From positions 744,001 to 808,000 of the forward strand of contig OAPG01000001.1 in NCBI GenBank assembly GCA_900208305.1: DNA of 64,000 bases. The letters are read 5' to 3'. The position numbers and the translations under genes are program-made. The notes below the pieces were generated by a model that did not search any database, was not told the origin of the DNA, and worked only from the letters and a program-made list of their open reading frames with translations. Below are positions 1 through 10,260 of this stretch, in pieces. This DNA comes from Melanopsichium pennsylvanicum. Its lineage: Eukaryota; Basidiomycota; Ustilaginomycetes; Ustilaginales. How positions within the stretch are numbered: the stretch's first letter is position 1; each line of letters opens with the position of its first letter.

Positions 1-1
1 C

Positions 2-2182
2 AAGCGTCGGCCCAGCACCATGTACAAACCCCCTTCGACATTGACCACGGTCGAGACACCTTCTCCAGCTTCTGCATCTTCGGCGTCCAAGTCCAAAAAG
101 AAAGGACGCAGTATCAGTCCAGAAGCTTTGACTCAGAAGAGCCAGTCTCCATCGTTGGCTGTCAACCAGGCTAGGGGGAAGAGTCGATTCTCCAAGGGCA
201 AGTTGGAAGCGGCAACTTCCCTTTCCAAGAAGGGTGAGGTTGCCAATGCAGGATCTCTTCGTGGCAATGGAGATGATTCAGAAGCAGAGCTTGAACCCAG
301 TCGCTCGTGCGTTTCGAAGAGGATGCGCATTGGCGACGCGGACGACTCGATGGATCTGTCGCCTCCACCTCTTCTGCCTCGTGATGGCTCAGCTAGGATC
401 CGAATGCCCATGCACTTCACTCAACCAACTTTCATTCGAGGTGGCCGTGTCAGCGTCTCACCCGAAGCCTCCGGCAAACGGCCCATCAAGTTTGGCATCC
501 GCGACTTCAGCAAGTCGACCCTCCAGTCCGACCTGGGCGTTGCGGAACAATCCCCAATCGGTAACGTCATGCGCGCAAACAAGGGCCCCTTTCATCGCTC
601 CGACATCATGTCGTCCTCTCCTGTCTCGGCTGGCGTGAACAAGTTCGACAATGATTTGGGCACACCTCTTACCTATGTTCCTTTCCGAAGCGGCGCACAC
701 ACTGAGGGCGGCTTTCGCAACATGCATACAACTCCCTTTGTCGCTCAAACGGCGGACGAAGCCGACGAAGAGGAAGATGATGACGACGAGAACGACTTCC
801 ATCAGGCCATGCTTGATGCCGACTTTGAATTCTTCGACTCGCAAAAGTCGGACTTGAACGTATCAAAGCCGTTTTGGTCTGCATTACGACGAGGCACGGC
901 CGAGGACGTAGACATCTATGACACCCCCGCCACCACGCCTCGAAGCGTTCAGTCTGGTTGTGACCTTTCTTCGCCCGATAGTTCGCGCTGCAAAATTGAG
1001 GAGAGTGTCACCTTGCCCAGCAACGAGGACACGGTGTTGTCATACAGCGCGGTTCGTGACTCGGTGTTTGTTCATGCGCTGCCCACCACGCAGGTAGGTG
1101 CCGACAAGCCGCACCAGCACGCAGGGTCGCTCACCCTCTCCCTGCCTTACAGCCCTGTGACTGTGTCTTCGCCTCAGCTGCGAGCCATGGACATTGACGC
1201 AGACGTAGTCACCTGCGCCAAAGGTAGCAAGGAAGCCGCCAGCGCTCAGATGAGCACGCCCGTACTCCAAAGGCGCAAGCACGCTGGGCTGCCAGCTGGT
1301 CCACACGGACTTGCTCCACTCAAGCTGAGCGCAGATCTGATGGAGCGCAGCACTTCGAACGCTGCTCCGTACATGCAGCTCTCCCCCATGATTGAGATGG
1401 AATCGCCTCTGCTGAGCCCTGGTCTGTCGTTGAGCCTGCACACCAAGGGCTCCGATTTGCCCAGCCCTTTCCTCATGGGAGTCGGCACGCTTACAGAGCT
1501 CGAACAACCGGAGGCTCTCGACCTAACACCTGCAGAGGGTTCGACCACTCCCAAGGCAGCAAGCCCAGAGATCTCCGCTCCTGAGGCATCTGAGACCAAT
1601 GCAGTCCCCACTCCTACTGTCGAAACCAAGGCGGAGGTCAGCAAGAACTTTCCGTCCTCTTTCGAGCCCACAAAACCGGTCATCGACGCTGTCAAGGAGG
1701 CCGTCAAAATGGAGAAGCCGTCTGCCAGGCGCCCTGCGCTGCCTCCTCCGCGTCAGATTCGCTTCACTACCGTCACCACTCCGTCCGTCGAGCTAATTGA
1801 CAGCAGGTCTCAGCAATCTGAGTCGTCAAAGGCGGAAGTGCCAACCCTTCCTAATAAGCAAAAGCAGACAACGCAGCATCAAACTCAAGCTGACGGTGCA
1901 TCTACCACCAGCCCCAAGTCCGATTCCACCCCTGATCTAGTTCAGTCTGGTTCGTCTTCCCCTGACTCGGCTTCGGACTCGCCGAGCCCAAAGTCGGAGG
2001 CCGATACTGCTTCGTCGGCGGATACCGAAGTCGAAAATATTCTCTTCGGACCGCCAGAGAAGCTGGACATGCACGAGCTCGACCATGCTTGGGGTGGTAA
2101 CAAAGCCGCTCAGCATGAAGCCGCCATGCGACAAGCCAAAGTGACCCAGCTCCATCACGTCGACATTGATGTCGACGCCTAG
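2..2182 (+). CDS. C-terminal part of an unidentified acidic, Ser/Pro-rich nuclear-type protein (5' end outside the window)
   Basis: The frame is open from base 2, so the first visible ATG (base 20) may be internal and the gene probably starts upstream. About 727 residues are visible. I do not recognise a folded domain. Visible features are a basic cluster near residues 24-30 from the ATG (SKSKKKGR), many SP/TP dipeptides, a KR-rich segment (SKRMRIGD), and an acidic run (ADEEEDDDDEND) followed at once by an aromatic-acidic stretch (MLDADFEFFDS). That last combination resembles an acidic activation or docking segment, which is inference only. The protein ends with a charged helical segment (HELDHAWGG...). 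The composition fits a phosphorylated nuclear regulator. The CCCAG at bases 11-15 could be a splice acceptor, so the visible part may begin with an exon boundary. The call as coding is firm from length and codon structure; the function is unknown. Confidence 0.75.
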   Translation, partial: KRRPSTMYKPPSTLTTVETPSPASASSASKSKKKGRSISPEALTQKSQSPSLAVNQARGKSRFSKGKLEAATSLSKKGEVANAGSLRGNGDDSEAELEPSRSCVSKRMRIGDADDSMDLSPPPLLPRDGSARIRMPMHFTQPTFIRGGRVSVSPEASGKRPIKFGIRDFSKSTLQSDLGVAEQSPIGNVMRANKGPFHRSDIMSSSPVSAGVNKFDNDLGTPLTYVPFRSGAHTEGGFRNMHTTPFVAQTADEADEEEDDDDENDFHQAMLDADFEFFDSQKSDLNVSKPFWSALRRGTAEDVDIYDTPATTPRSVQSGCDLSSPDSSRCKIEESVTLPSNEDTVLSYSAVRDSVFVHALPTTQVGADKPHQHAGSLTLSLPYSPVTVSSPQLRAMDIDADVVTCAKGSKEAASAQMSTPVLQRRKHAGLPAGPHGLAPLKLSADLMERSTSNAAPYMQLSPMIEMESPLLSPGLSLSLHTKGSDLPSPFLMGVGTLTELEQPEALDLTPAEGSTTPKAASPEISAPEASETNAVPTPTVETKAEVSKNFPSSFEPTKPVIDAVKEAVKMEKPSARRPALPPPRQIRFTTVTTPSVELIDSRSQQSESSKAEVPTLPNKQKQTTQHQTQADGASTTSPKSDSTPDLVQSGSSSPDSASDSPSPKSEADTASSADTEVENILFGPPEKLDMHELDHAWGGNKAAQHEAAMRQAKVTQLHHVDIDVDA

Positions 2183-3281
2183 TCTAAATTCCCACGCTTT
2201 CCAAAACCTGGTTCCCCCCCCCCCCTTTTAACCCTTTCTGTACAACAGTCAAATGTCAGGCAGCCCTAGCATTCGAACGCACTGGAAACGAGGACTGCTC
2301 ACCGACGTCGACAGTCGGTGGGCCTGTCCCAACTGTTTTTAAGAAAAAGACAAGCCTATTGAAATATATTACCACATGTAACAACACGTCTCGTTATTCT
2401 CGCCTTTTATTCTTGCTCTTTAGCGATATTGTCGGTATGTAAACCACCACCACTACTAATCTGCTCCATACTCGCTGCCATTCCGATGGCGGCGAGCAGA
2501 TCAAACAAAACAATTCCATCGAGAGCTGCGGAACAAGTTGGTTTCCCAGGTCTAAGCACAAAAAGTTTGTTTGATTTGAGCGTGATCTGAGCGAATAGTG
2601 ACCGAGGTGAATTTTTGGCAATACATGATTTACATGCCTCAGGCGATGAATGTACAGCACGTTGGCGTTCTGATCTCGAACGACTGCAGTGAAACGGTAA
2701 TAGAGTGGTGGTAACGGTTGAGCGTGATTGTTTGAACTTGATGCGGGAACACTGATGCGGACCTCTGACTGAGTCGGTTGAAGAAGAGGCGCGCGGCTGA
2801 AGCGCGCCTTATCTTTCCTAATTAAATCCGATCCAAAAAAAGGAGGCAATTTTACGGTGTAAAATTTACTATATTAGTTTAAATACTACTGTAGCGAAGG
2901 CTGTAGTGGTGTGTTTTGTTGTTGATGTGGAGAAATCAGCTTCTCCATGCAAAGGGGCAAAGACACAACAGCCGTTGCTCAGCATCGACATAGCCTTTGC
3001 CTCCTCAAAACCTCTCTACAGCAATTACAACCTCTCAAAGGTCAAGCACACCCTCACGTCTCCGACACTCTTGCAAGCAACTACTCAGCATCACGAAAAG
3101 CTCGGCATCTCTACATTTTCTCAGAGCTATCATCTCACCATATTAGACGCAGAGACCCACGCATCTTCTTTACGTCTGCGTCGAAGGGTTCCCAAGGCGC
3201 GGTACGAGCTTGGATCCGACCCAGTTGACTTTGCATGCTTTGCTCACCTTCACGGCTTCACACGAGCCAAACACAATCAAA
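2183..3281. other. Intergenic spacer upstream of the lipase gene
   Basis: About 1.1 kb without a convincing gene. It holds a C-tract near 2212-2225 just after the first gene, AT-rich stretches near 2860-2890, and one copy of the recurrent palindromic 7-mer TACTGTA (2887-2893). Short open frames here overlap one another and show no domain. The last ~300 bases are pyrimidine-rich and presumably hold the lipase promoter and leader. Confidence 0.6.
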
Positions 3282-4847
3282 ATGCGATCCTCTCGCAATA
3301 ATTGGCTGCTACTTGTTGCGTGCATGCTCCTGTCCTTCTGGACCGCAAACGCTGTGATAGTAGAGGGCGTCATTCCACCAAGAGTCCAGTCTGTACCATC
3401 AACCTTTGACCAACCATTCGCTCTCTCGTCGCTTCTGCGAAAGTTGTTTGACTCTGCACTCCGATCCTATTTGGGCGCTGATGAGCCCGAGCTCGTTGGC
3501 ATCAAGACTTTTGGGCTAAGGGAAGCCTTTCATCAAGGGATCGGGGACAAGTCGCATCAGAGGGCCAAGGCTCATTATGACTTCAGCATCACTGCAAATG
3601 ACCTTCAAGCTGATCAAGCCGATCTCAACTTCATACCAGCTATCAGAACTATACGACAGCGCATCACCAGGGCCAAAGACCCTAAGAGATATCTCAAGGT
3701 GCGTGGACAGTCTTATCAAGATGCGATGTGCGCTTCCTCCACAGAGCTGGACTGGGAGGATGTGGACGTCGAAGCGCCTGATGTGACGGATCGCACCACG
3801 ATACTTGCGTTTGCCAAGATGGCAGCATCTGCCTATAAGAACGATACCTCCGACTGGGATGGTATTGGAGGCTTTGATCCCACCACCTCGTTTGGCTGGG
3901 AAGGCGATGGTATCAGGGGCCACGTCTTCACCACACACGATAACGACACAATTGTTGTCGCTCTCAAGGGCACTTCGAATGCTTTCCTCGGTGGCGGCGA
4001 CACGGCACGACGTGACAAGGCCAACGATAACTTGCTCTTCTCATGCTGCTGCGCCCGCGTTTCTTGGTCGTGGACCACGGTGTGTGACTGCTATCAAGGT
4101 CATGGCGACTCGTGCGGTCAGACGTGTCTGGAACGTGCGCTCATCGAGAAATCCTTGTACTACCCCGCCATCACGGATCTCTACAACAACATCTCATACG
4201 CTTACCCAGACTCGCAGGTATGGATCACCGGTCACAGCCTAGGTGGCGCGCTGTCATCGCTCCTCGGCATGACGTTTGGTGTACCCACCATCACGTTCCA
4301 AGCCCCTGGTGAACGCATGGCAGCGATGCGATTGCACCTCCCCCTTCCACCAGCAAAGCATCCGGGTGACAGCCCGATTTCGGCGTTGCCTATCGTGCAC
4401 GTGTACAATAACGCAGACCCCATCGCCACGGGCCAGTGCAATGGTGCTGCCTCGCTCTGCTCCACTATGGGGTACGCCATGGAGTCGAAATGCCACGCTG
4501 GAAAGAGCATCGTGTACGATACAGTGGGCAAGCTCGGATGGTCTCCATCCATCAACCAGCACCGCATCAACACGTTGGTGGGTGATGTTCTGACGGAAGA
4601 TTGGAGTGAAAAAGTGCGCAAGAAGAAAGTCAAGCTGCGCGGCGCTCAAGATGATGTTGTTAGCGCGAAGGGATGGAGGTGGCCATGGCACCGGGGCGAT
4701 GATGCGGATGATAACGGCGACACTGACAATGACACGGACGAAGATGACAGGCTGGCAGTGCCAAGGGCGAGGTCGGAGGAGAAGTGCCGTGACTGCACTA
4801 CCTGGCACTTTACCGACGACACTTCGGTTGAAGAGCCATCATCATGA
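3282..4847 (+). CDS. ATG15: Atg15-like vacuolar lipase for autophagic body lysis
   Basis: 521 residues from the ATG at 3282, chosen because it has an A at -3 and directly precedes a signal-anchor (NNWLLLVACMLLSFWTANA); the frame runs further upstream without an ATG. Atg15 is a membrane-anchored class 3 lipase delivered through the multivesicular-body route to the vacuole, where it breaks down autophagic and Cvt bodies. The nucleophile motif GHSLGG has its serine at residue 319, within VWITGHSLGGALSSLLG. An Asp in NNADPIATG and a His in SINQHRI are likely members of the triad. Several N-x-S/T sites (NDT, NDT, NNIS) suggest luminal glycosylation. The C-terminus carries a basic stretch and then an acidic DD/DN-rich tail (about residues 465-500). 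Length is similar to yeast Atg15 (520). No intron is needed. Family assignment is strong. Confidence 0.93.
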   Translation: MRSSRNNWLLLVACMLLSFWTANAVIVEGVIPPRVQSVPSTFDQPFALSSLLRKLFDSALRSYLGADEPELVGIKTFGLREAFHQGIGDKSHQRAKAHYDFSITANDLQADQADLNFIPAIRTIRQRITRAKDPKRYLKVRGQSYQDAMCASSTELDWEDVDVEAPDVTDRTTILAFAKMAASAYKNDTSDWDGIGGFDPTTSFGWEGDGIRGHVFTTHDNDTIVVALKGTSNAFLGGGDTARRDKANDNLLFSCCCARVSWSWTTVCDCYQGHGDSCGQTCLERALIEKSLYYPAITDLYNNISYAYPDSQVWITGHSLGGALSSLLGMTFGVPTITFQAPGERMAAMRLHLPLPPAKHPGDSPISALPIVHVYNNADPIATGQCNGAASLCSTMGYAMESKCHAGKSIVYDTVGKLGWSPSINQHRINTLVGDVLTEDWSEKVRKKKVKLRGAQDDVVSAKGWRWPWHRGDDADDNGDTDNDTDEDDRLAVPRARSEEKCRDCTTWHFTDDTSVEEPSS

Positions 4848-6090
4848 TTGTGGTTGGCGCAAGGGATCCGCTCTTTCTATATACCCTTCCCTTCCCTTAC
4901 CATGTGGACGCCGGGTTTGACTTGCATAATTTCTATCAAGCTCGGACGATTATCGGTACAAGATCCGCATGTTAGTCAAGTTGTGCTTTCTCGACCCTTT
5001 TAATGTGACTTGCGCATTCTTTTTGTAAAATACCATGGACGATGGTATCGATGGTTGAAACGGTTTCTGTCGCAGCATTTTTCAAGTGCGTGAACATGAC
5101 GTTATACATATCGAGACGAAGTGATTGATGAGGTTGACAAGCTCAGATGGTGCAAGCGAGCCTATTGTACACATTTCTAAGATGACATTGGTGGCTTAAC
5201 GCAGGCAGGCCCTTTGTGCAAATTAAGGCTGTCCCTCTTTGTGTGCAGGGTGCGCTTTGCCGAGCGGCTTGGCGAGCGGCTTGGATAGAGAGAGAGAGTA
5301 GAGACTACAGTATCACGGCGACTGTGGGTGGCATTTCAGCCAAGAAAGGGTGCTTGCTGTGATGAAATGCAATGAGCATAGAAATTAAAATAAAAATAAA
5401 AATAAGAATGGGACCGCTGGCGTCGAGCAGAGGAAAGGCCACGGCGCAAGTGCATGTGCATACGTTACAAACTCAAAAGATGAAAGCACTGCCTCACCCC
5501 GACTACGCCCCGCCCGCGTGCTGTGGCACCGCCTTCGCCTTTTAATCTTTTCGGACGCGCTGCCAAACGCGAGAAATCTGGCACCATCTTAGTCCCACGT
5601 CTCTTCTTTCTCCATATACTGTACTAATTTACTGTACCCCTCCGATCGGCTCTCTTGTTGTTATCTTCCATCTACATCATCTTGACATACGCAAAACAGG
5701 TTCTGAGAACAGGAAGAATTGGATGGGATCGACTGCCCCATACTGCCTCAGCTACCAATTAGAGAGTCGTCTGGATCCACCCAACGTTGGAACATCTGTT
5801 GCAGCTCTTTGTCTTGAAGGACAGGACGGATGCAGCCATCAAGGACTCTCATAAAGTAATCATCTTTGCCCGGAGCAACACCATCGCTTTTAACGCTTTT
5901 CGATACCCGCCTCCGCTAAAAAGAAAGCCTTGCGTACAACGTCACGCATCACTGGCACTCCAGTCTCTTGTTTCATCCCACCAAATTCTGCTCGCCGGAT
6001 ACCCGTTCAGGAGAGCCTTCCTTATCCACATCCTGCCTTGTCCGTCGCGGTGGCCACAAAAACTCATCCCTGGCCCTTTGAATTCGCACC
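4848..6090. other. Intergenic spacer and leader upstream of TVP38
   Basis: About 1.24 kb. It contains a short AG run (5288-5298), an A-rich (AAATA)n-like tract near 5383-5408, and three copies of TACWGTA (5306, 5617, 5630). An open frame at 5787-6338 overlaps the start of the next gene in another frame and shows no domain, so it is treated as chance. The 300 bases before 6091 are pyrimidine-rich, consistent with a leader. Confidence 0.55.
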
Positions 6091-8217
6091 ATGTCCGACT
6101 CATACCATCGTCCGCAACAGCAACCACAACGGCAACCGGCGTACAACAACCCACTGAACATCGCCTCGAATGCGTCCAATCCCCACCATCGCAACCCGGA
6201 TTCACGCCAGCAGCAGTCTCACCCGTTCCCACCTTCCTTATCATCCCAAAACATGCTCCGTCCATACGACCAAGACGGTGTAGACTATTACCACTACCAT
6301 ACGCCTCCTTCGTCCCAACCTCTTCAGCCATATCATGATCCATATGCAACACTCACTCCTGCCTACGAAGCAACCAGGCCCAGCTTTTCCAATGAGGATC
6401 TCATGCGCCAGACCTCTGCTTACTCGAAAGACATGCATCAATTTGCTTCTGATGATGGTCATGACCACACTTTGCGCGGGACACACTACATTTTAGCCAA
6501 GGACGAAGATACGGGCCGATTGGGATACGGACGGGGCCATCGCATAGACGCCACCGATGGATTACTTCCCGATGTTCCACCTGACATGGATCGCTTGAAC
6601 CCGGAACAAAAGGAGATCATGAAACAGTTCCCGCCGGACCTTGATGATGAAGGAGGAGGAAAGTCAGGAATGCAAGCTGCAAAAGACATGCTTAAAGACT
6701 GGAGGAGCTGGTTCAAGTTAAAATACCTGCATTGGTGGGTCATGGGAATCGTCGTCATCGCCATTGTGGTCCTCACAACGATATACCATAAACAAATAGT
6801 CGATTGGCTCACGCCGATCAGCAAGAAAGTCACAACCGTTGGCTGGGGATGGATCATCCCTGTCGCTATTCTGTTCATCATCTCCTTTCCCCCGCTCTTT
6901 GGACATGAAATCGTTCTCATCCTCGTTGGTCTCGTCTACGGTATCTGGATCGGCTTTGGCATCGCCTCGCTCGGCACCCTCCTCGGCGAGATCGGTAACT
7001 TTTACGCCTTCAAGCACTGCCTCCGGTCGACGGCCGCAAACTACGAGCGCAAGAATATCCATTATGCGTGCATGGCCGAGATGGTTCGTGACGGTGGCTT
7101 TTTGGTCATGTTTCTCGCGCGTCTCTCTGCCATTCCTGGTCACTTTACCACGGCAGTATTCGCTACAGTCGGTATGAACATTTTTGTCTTTATCTTTGCC
7201 GCTGTGCTTGCTCTGCCGAAGCAACTCTTGATTGTGTACCTTGGTGTCGCAATCAAGAATTCTGGAGCGGGGACAGAAGATACCAAGAGCAAGATCATCA
7301 AGTATGTGGTTCTGGTTATCAGTTTCATCATTACCATCTGGACTGCTTACTGGCTGTACCAGAAGATGGAAAAGGTCAGGCCTACGGTGGCAGCGAGATT
7401 GAGGCAGAAGAGGTACGAGTTACTGCTTCAGGCAAGGACCCCTGGCACGGAAGGGTATAGTGGAGAGAGAGTGCCTAGTTATCCTCCGACAGCTGGTCAT
7501 CGAGGGTATGGCAATGGCAATGGAGGATTCGACGCAACTTACGCCTATAAGCCGAGTCGACAAGGTAGTGTTAGACCGTTTGGCGTGGATGAGATGTACA
7601 ACGGTCCGAATCATCCAGCAAACGTTTCGACGGAGACCTACAACACCCTCGACTCCATGCAGCCTCGCTCCGATCGTCAGCCTGTCACAAGCGTCCAGAC
7701 AGCTCAGTCTCAACCTCAGTCCGGCTCCACATCACCTGAGCGAGCCTCGAATCAACCGCCATATCCGCAAGAGTCTTACACACCCAACCCGCACGTCCAA
7801 CAGCCACCGCCTCTGACCATACCAACATCAGGAGGCAGGCAAGCCATTACGGCACCAACACAGTTCCATCGCCCTCTGCACATGACTTCGTCACCGACAT
7901 CTCCGTTCCAAGATCCGCCATCAGACGGCTTGACCCAGCCACAGATGACAAGTCAGAATGAGGAACGCATACCGCTGACCAATGCACAGGGCGAATGGGC
8001 CAGCACCAGCTCGTTGGCAAGTCCTGTGGAGCAAGGTCCGCCACCAGATTATGCGAGTTATTCGCCTAGTATGCAGGGTCATATCCATGTCCCACAGCAA
8101 CATCTCCAACACCACTACCAGCAGCAGCAGCATGTTCATCCTGGGGTGTTGCAAATAAGAGGTCAACCGGAGGCACGGGTGGATTCAACGGTGCAGAGGT
8201 ACAACCTGTCTGATTAG
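6091..8217 (+). CDS. TVP38: Tvp38/TMEM64-family Golgi membrane protein (VTT domain)
   Basis: 708 residues; the ATG at 6091 sits in CACCATGTC, a good context. The N-terminal ~200 residues are Gln/Pro/His-rich and presumably cytosolic. A first membrane helix begins near residue 217 (VMGIVVIAIVVLTTIY). The VTT core spans about 250-390: a hydrophobic segment with FPPLFGHEIV, then GLVYGIWIGFGIASLGTLLG, GEIGNFYAFKHCLR, then FLARLSAIPGHFTTAVFATVG and LPKQLLIVYLGV. A last helix lies near 405-423. This matches fungal Tvp38, a Tlg2-vesicle/Golgi protein of the DedA-related VTT superfamily with proposed lipid-scrambling or trafficking roles. The C-terminal ~280 residues are again disordered (Pro/Gln/Ser), making the protein about twice the length of yeast Tvp38 (337). 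No intron is evident. Confidence 0.9.
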   Translation: MSDSYHRPQQQPQRQPAYNNPLNIASNASNPHHRNPDSRQQQSHPFPPSLSSQNMLRPYDQDGVDYYHYHTPPSSQPLQPYHDPYATLTPAYEATRPSFSNEDLMRQTSAYSKDMHQFASDDGHDHTLRGTHYILAKDEDTGRLGYGRGHRIDATDGLLPDVPPDMDRLNPEQKEIMKQFPPDLDDEGGGKSGMQAAKDMLKDWRSWFKLKYLHWWVMGIVVIAIVVLTTIYHKQIVDWLTPISKKVTTVGWGWIIPVAILFIISFPPLFGHEIVLILVGLVYGIWIGFGIASLGTLLGEIGNFYAFKHCLRSTAANYERKNIHYACMAEMVRDGGFLVMFLARLSAIPGHFTTAVFATVGMNIFVFIFAAVLALPKQLLIVYLGVAIKNSGAGTEDTKSKIIKYVVLVISFIITIWTAYWLYQKMEKVRPTVAARLRQKRYELLLQARTPGTEGYSGERVPSYPPTAGHRGYGNGNGGFDATYAYKPSRQGSVRPFGVDEMYNGPNHPANVSTETYNTLDSMQPRSDRQPVTSVQTAQSQPQSGSTSPERASNQPPYPQESYTPNPHVQQPPPLTIPTSGGRQAITAPTQFHRPLHMTSSPTSPFQDPPSDGLTQPQMTSQNEERIPLTNAQGEWASTSSLASPVEQGPPPDYASYSPSMQGHIHVPQQHLQHHYQQQQHVHPGVLQIRGQPEARVDSTVQRYNLSD

Positions 8218-8282
8218 TAGAAGTTTGTAGAATTTTTTCACTCTCTTTCTCTGTTCGTTCCATTTTATGAATACATATTATA

Positions 8283-8323
8283 CACACACACACACACACA
8301 TAAATATATATATACATATATAT
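8283..8323. repeat. CA and TA dinucleotide microsatellites
   Basis: A (CA)n run at about 8283-8300 is followed by a (TA)n-type run to about 8323. They lie in the 295-bp convergent spacer between TVP38 and the Coa1-like gene. T- and A-homopolymers follow at about 8358-8376 and 8479-8498. Probably 3' untranslated sequence of one or both genes. Confidence 0.8.
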
Positions 8324-8512
8324 TTGTATGTATAGCGAAGAGTTGAGTTGGTTCCCCTTTTTTCTTTTTTTCTTTTTCTATTTTCTACTGTATTTATCAT
8401 GGTTGAAAGCTACAGTAGGAGCGTGCGAAAGTATATTTATTTATTTATTTTCGAAAATGCAAAAGTTACATACACAAAAGAAAAAAAAAAAAAAAAAAGG
8501 AAGGAAAAATCT

Positions 8513-9382
8513 TCAAACAATATCACCTGAATCCACATCGATAGTTGACAATCCACCCTTTTCGAGCAAACTAATACTCTCTCCCGTGGAATCATGCACA
8601 ACCACGAATCTCAAGATTTCAAAAGGCGAATGTTTATGTGCACGAATACTGGTAAAGTAAACTGTGGCGACATTTTGTTTCGAATTCTTGTTGCCAAGCT
8701 GATCGGGTAGGGTGATTTTGAAACAAAGATCAACACGACCTTGCATCATATTAACACTACCTTTCACCCTACACATGCCACCTAACCAGGTTTCTCTTTT
8801 CAAAATCGGTACAACCACACCACCAATAGCATTACTTGATGATGATGATGATGATGAGGGTCGAGATAAAAGTTGTTGAACCTCGATCGAATTTTTAACT
8901 TGTCCAACCACGGATTTGAAGATAGAACTCGAAAGTTTTTCCTTGTTGGTAGCATAGATGGTGAATCCACCCCAAGAAGCGATGGCTGCAGCGACAAATG
9001 CTGCTAGGTAAGGTAGAGTGTTTGGCACTTTAGGAAGTTGTTTATTCCTAACATTGGTTGTGCGACCCACATTGTGATTGTTTTTATTGTTGCTATTATT
9101 CGCGATTGAAGATGAGCCCGAAAAAGAGGTAGAAGGAGGTGTTGATGTTGTTGTAGACGATTGTACAGTGGAAGAAGAAGAAGAAGAAGCAGACGGAGTT
9201 GGTGGAGTGAACGCTGGTGCACGACTTGAAGATGTTGTTACAAAAGTCGAACATACGTTCCACAATGGCACTACTGTTCGTGATGAGGTAACGAAAGCTT
9301 TTTGACGAGCGACGACCAAATAGCTAGATCTAGTCGCTGCTCGTACAGCCCCAACTTTTGTTGACCATCCGCCCAACATCAT
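8513..9382 (-). CDS. COA1: Coa1/Tim21-like mitochondrial inner-membrane protein (cytochrome oxidase assembly factor)
   Basis: 289 residues starting at tandem ATGs (9382 and 9379). The N-terminus looks like a mitochondrial presequence (many R/K/S/T/V, no acidic residues in the first ~100). A Ser/Thr/Asn-rich linker follows, then one membrane helix at about 125-143 (YLAAFVAAAIASWGGFTIYA). The C-terminal domain includes VKGSVNMMQGRVDLCFKITL and VATVYFTSIRAHKHSPFEI, the pattern of the Coa1/Tim21 fold. Yeast Coa1 helps mature Cox1 in the inner membrane. Tim21 shares this topology and fold, so that is the main alternative. A (TGA/TCA)n run at about 8838-8857 encodes a Ser tract between the helix and the folded part. 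The gene converges on TVP38. Confidence 0.72.
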   Translation of the reverse strand: MMLGGWSTKVGAVRAATRSSYLVVARQKAFVTSSRTVVPLWNVCSTFVTTSSSRAPAFTPPTPSASSSSSSTVQSSTTTSTPPSTSFSGSSSIANNSNNKNNHNVGRTTNVRNKQLPKVPNTLPYLAAFVAAAIASWGGFTIYATNKEKLSSSIFKSVVGQVKNSIEVQQLLSRPSSSSSSSSNAIGGVVVPILKRETWLGGMCRVKGSVNMMQGRVDLCFKITLPDQLGNKNSKQNVATVYFTSIRAHKHSPFEILRFVVVHDSTGESISLLEKGGLSTIDVDSGDIV

Positions 9383-10260
9383 ATACGTGTGTGTGTATTT
9401 TCTTGATTCTCTCGACTTTCAATTCCTTGTTCGTTATTGTAAAGAAAGATGAACAATTTTCCGATACCTCGAACTTCTTGATGGCTTCAGTATCTTGGTG
9501 GTTTGTTGAAAACCTACGTATTCTTCCAAAAAAAATATATATAAAAAAAAAAAACTTGCCAGGTCCAAAATGAAATGGAATGTAATTCACAATACAGTAA
9601 ATTACGCTGGGCAAAGAAGTAAGACAAGTAAAATGCGGCCCCTGCGCATGCCTAAATTCAGACACGGCTTAGTCAAGCCTTGCCTACTCACTCCACATGA
9701 CAAACATCGCTTCTCTTCCTTCAACTGAATCAGAGCGCCACGATCCCACCGCCTTTCATAGCCTTATTTCATGTTGCGTTCCACACCCACACACACAGCA
9801 CCGACCGACTGAAAACCATGCAGTTCATTAGCAACGGAAAACCGAGGAAAACAGAAAATGCCAGCAGGAAGTTTGTAACGTTCACACAGAGTAAACAGTG
9901 TTGGTGAGGCTGGCTGGGAGAGAATGTTTGTTACTTTTTTCCAAGTCAGCAAGAGAGGTGAACATGCTGAGTTTTACTGTGAAAAGAGAAGGATAAGGAT
10001 TTCTGTACAGAGTAATCAAGGTTGAAAGTTAGATGAGTGAGGGCTAAGCAGGATGGATAGATGGATGCGATTGAAGGCTGAGCTTGCGTTGGTGACACAA
10101 TGCGATGCAATAAAAGACGCAAAAAAGGGCAGGGAGCAAGCGGTGCGAGGAATAGAAAAGTAGGCACGACCAGTTTCAAAGCGGCGGATGTGAGCATGAC
10201 CTACGGGGTATTGTTGCCTCGCCAGTAATTCGCTTTTATAGCGCTTCTTTCGGCATCTTC
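9383..10260. other. Spacer between the Coa1-like gene and casein kinase 1
   Basis: About 880 bases upstream of the Coa1-like start and downstream of the kinase stop, both on the minus strand. It holds A-rich tracts near 9530-9555, a short CA run near 9788-9798 and one TACAGTA (9593). Several overlapping short frames on the minus strand have no recognisable content. I see no gene here. Confidence 0.55.

Noticed and set aside
5787..6338. 183-residue plus-strand frame overlapping the TVP38 start
   Set aside because: It overlaps a confident gene in another frame and has no domain; probably leader sequence.
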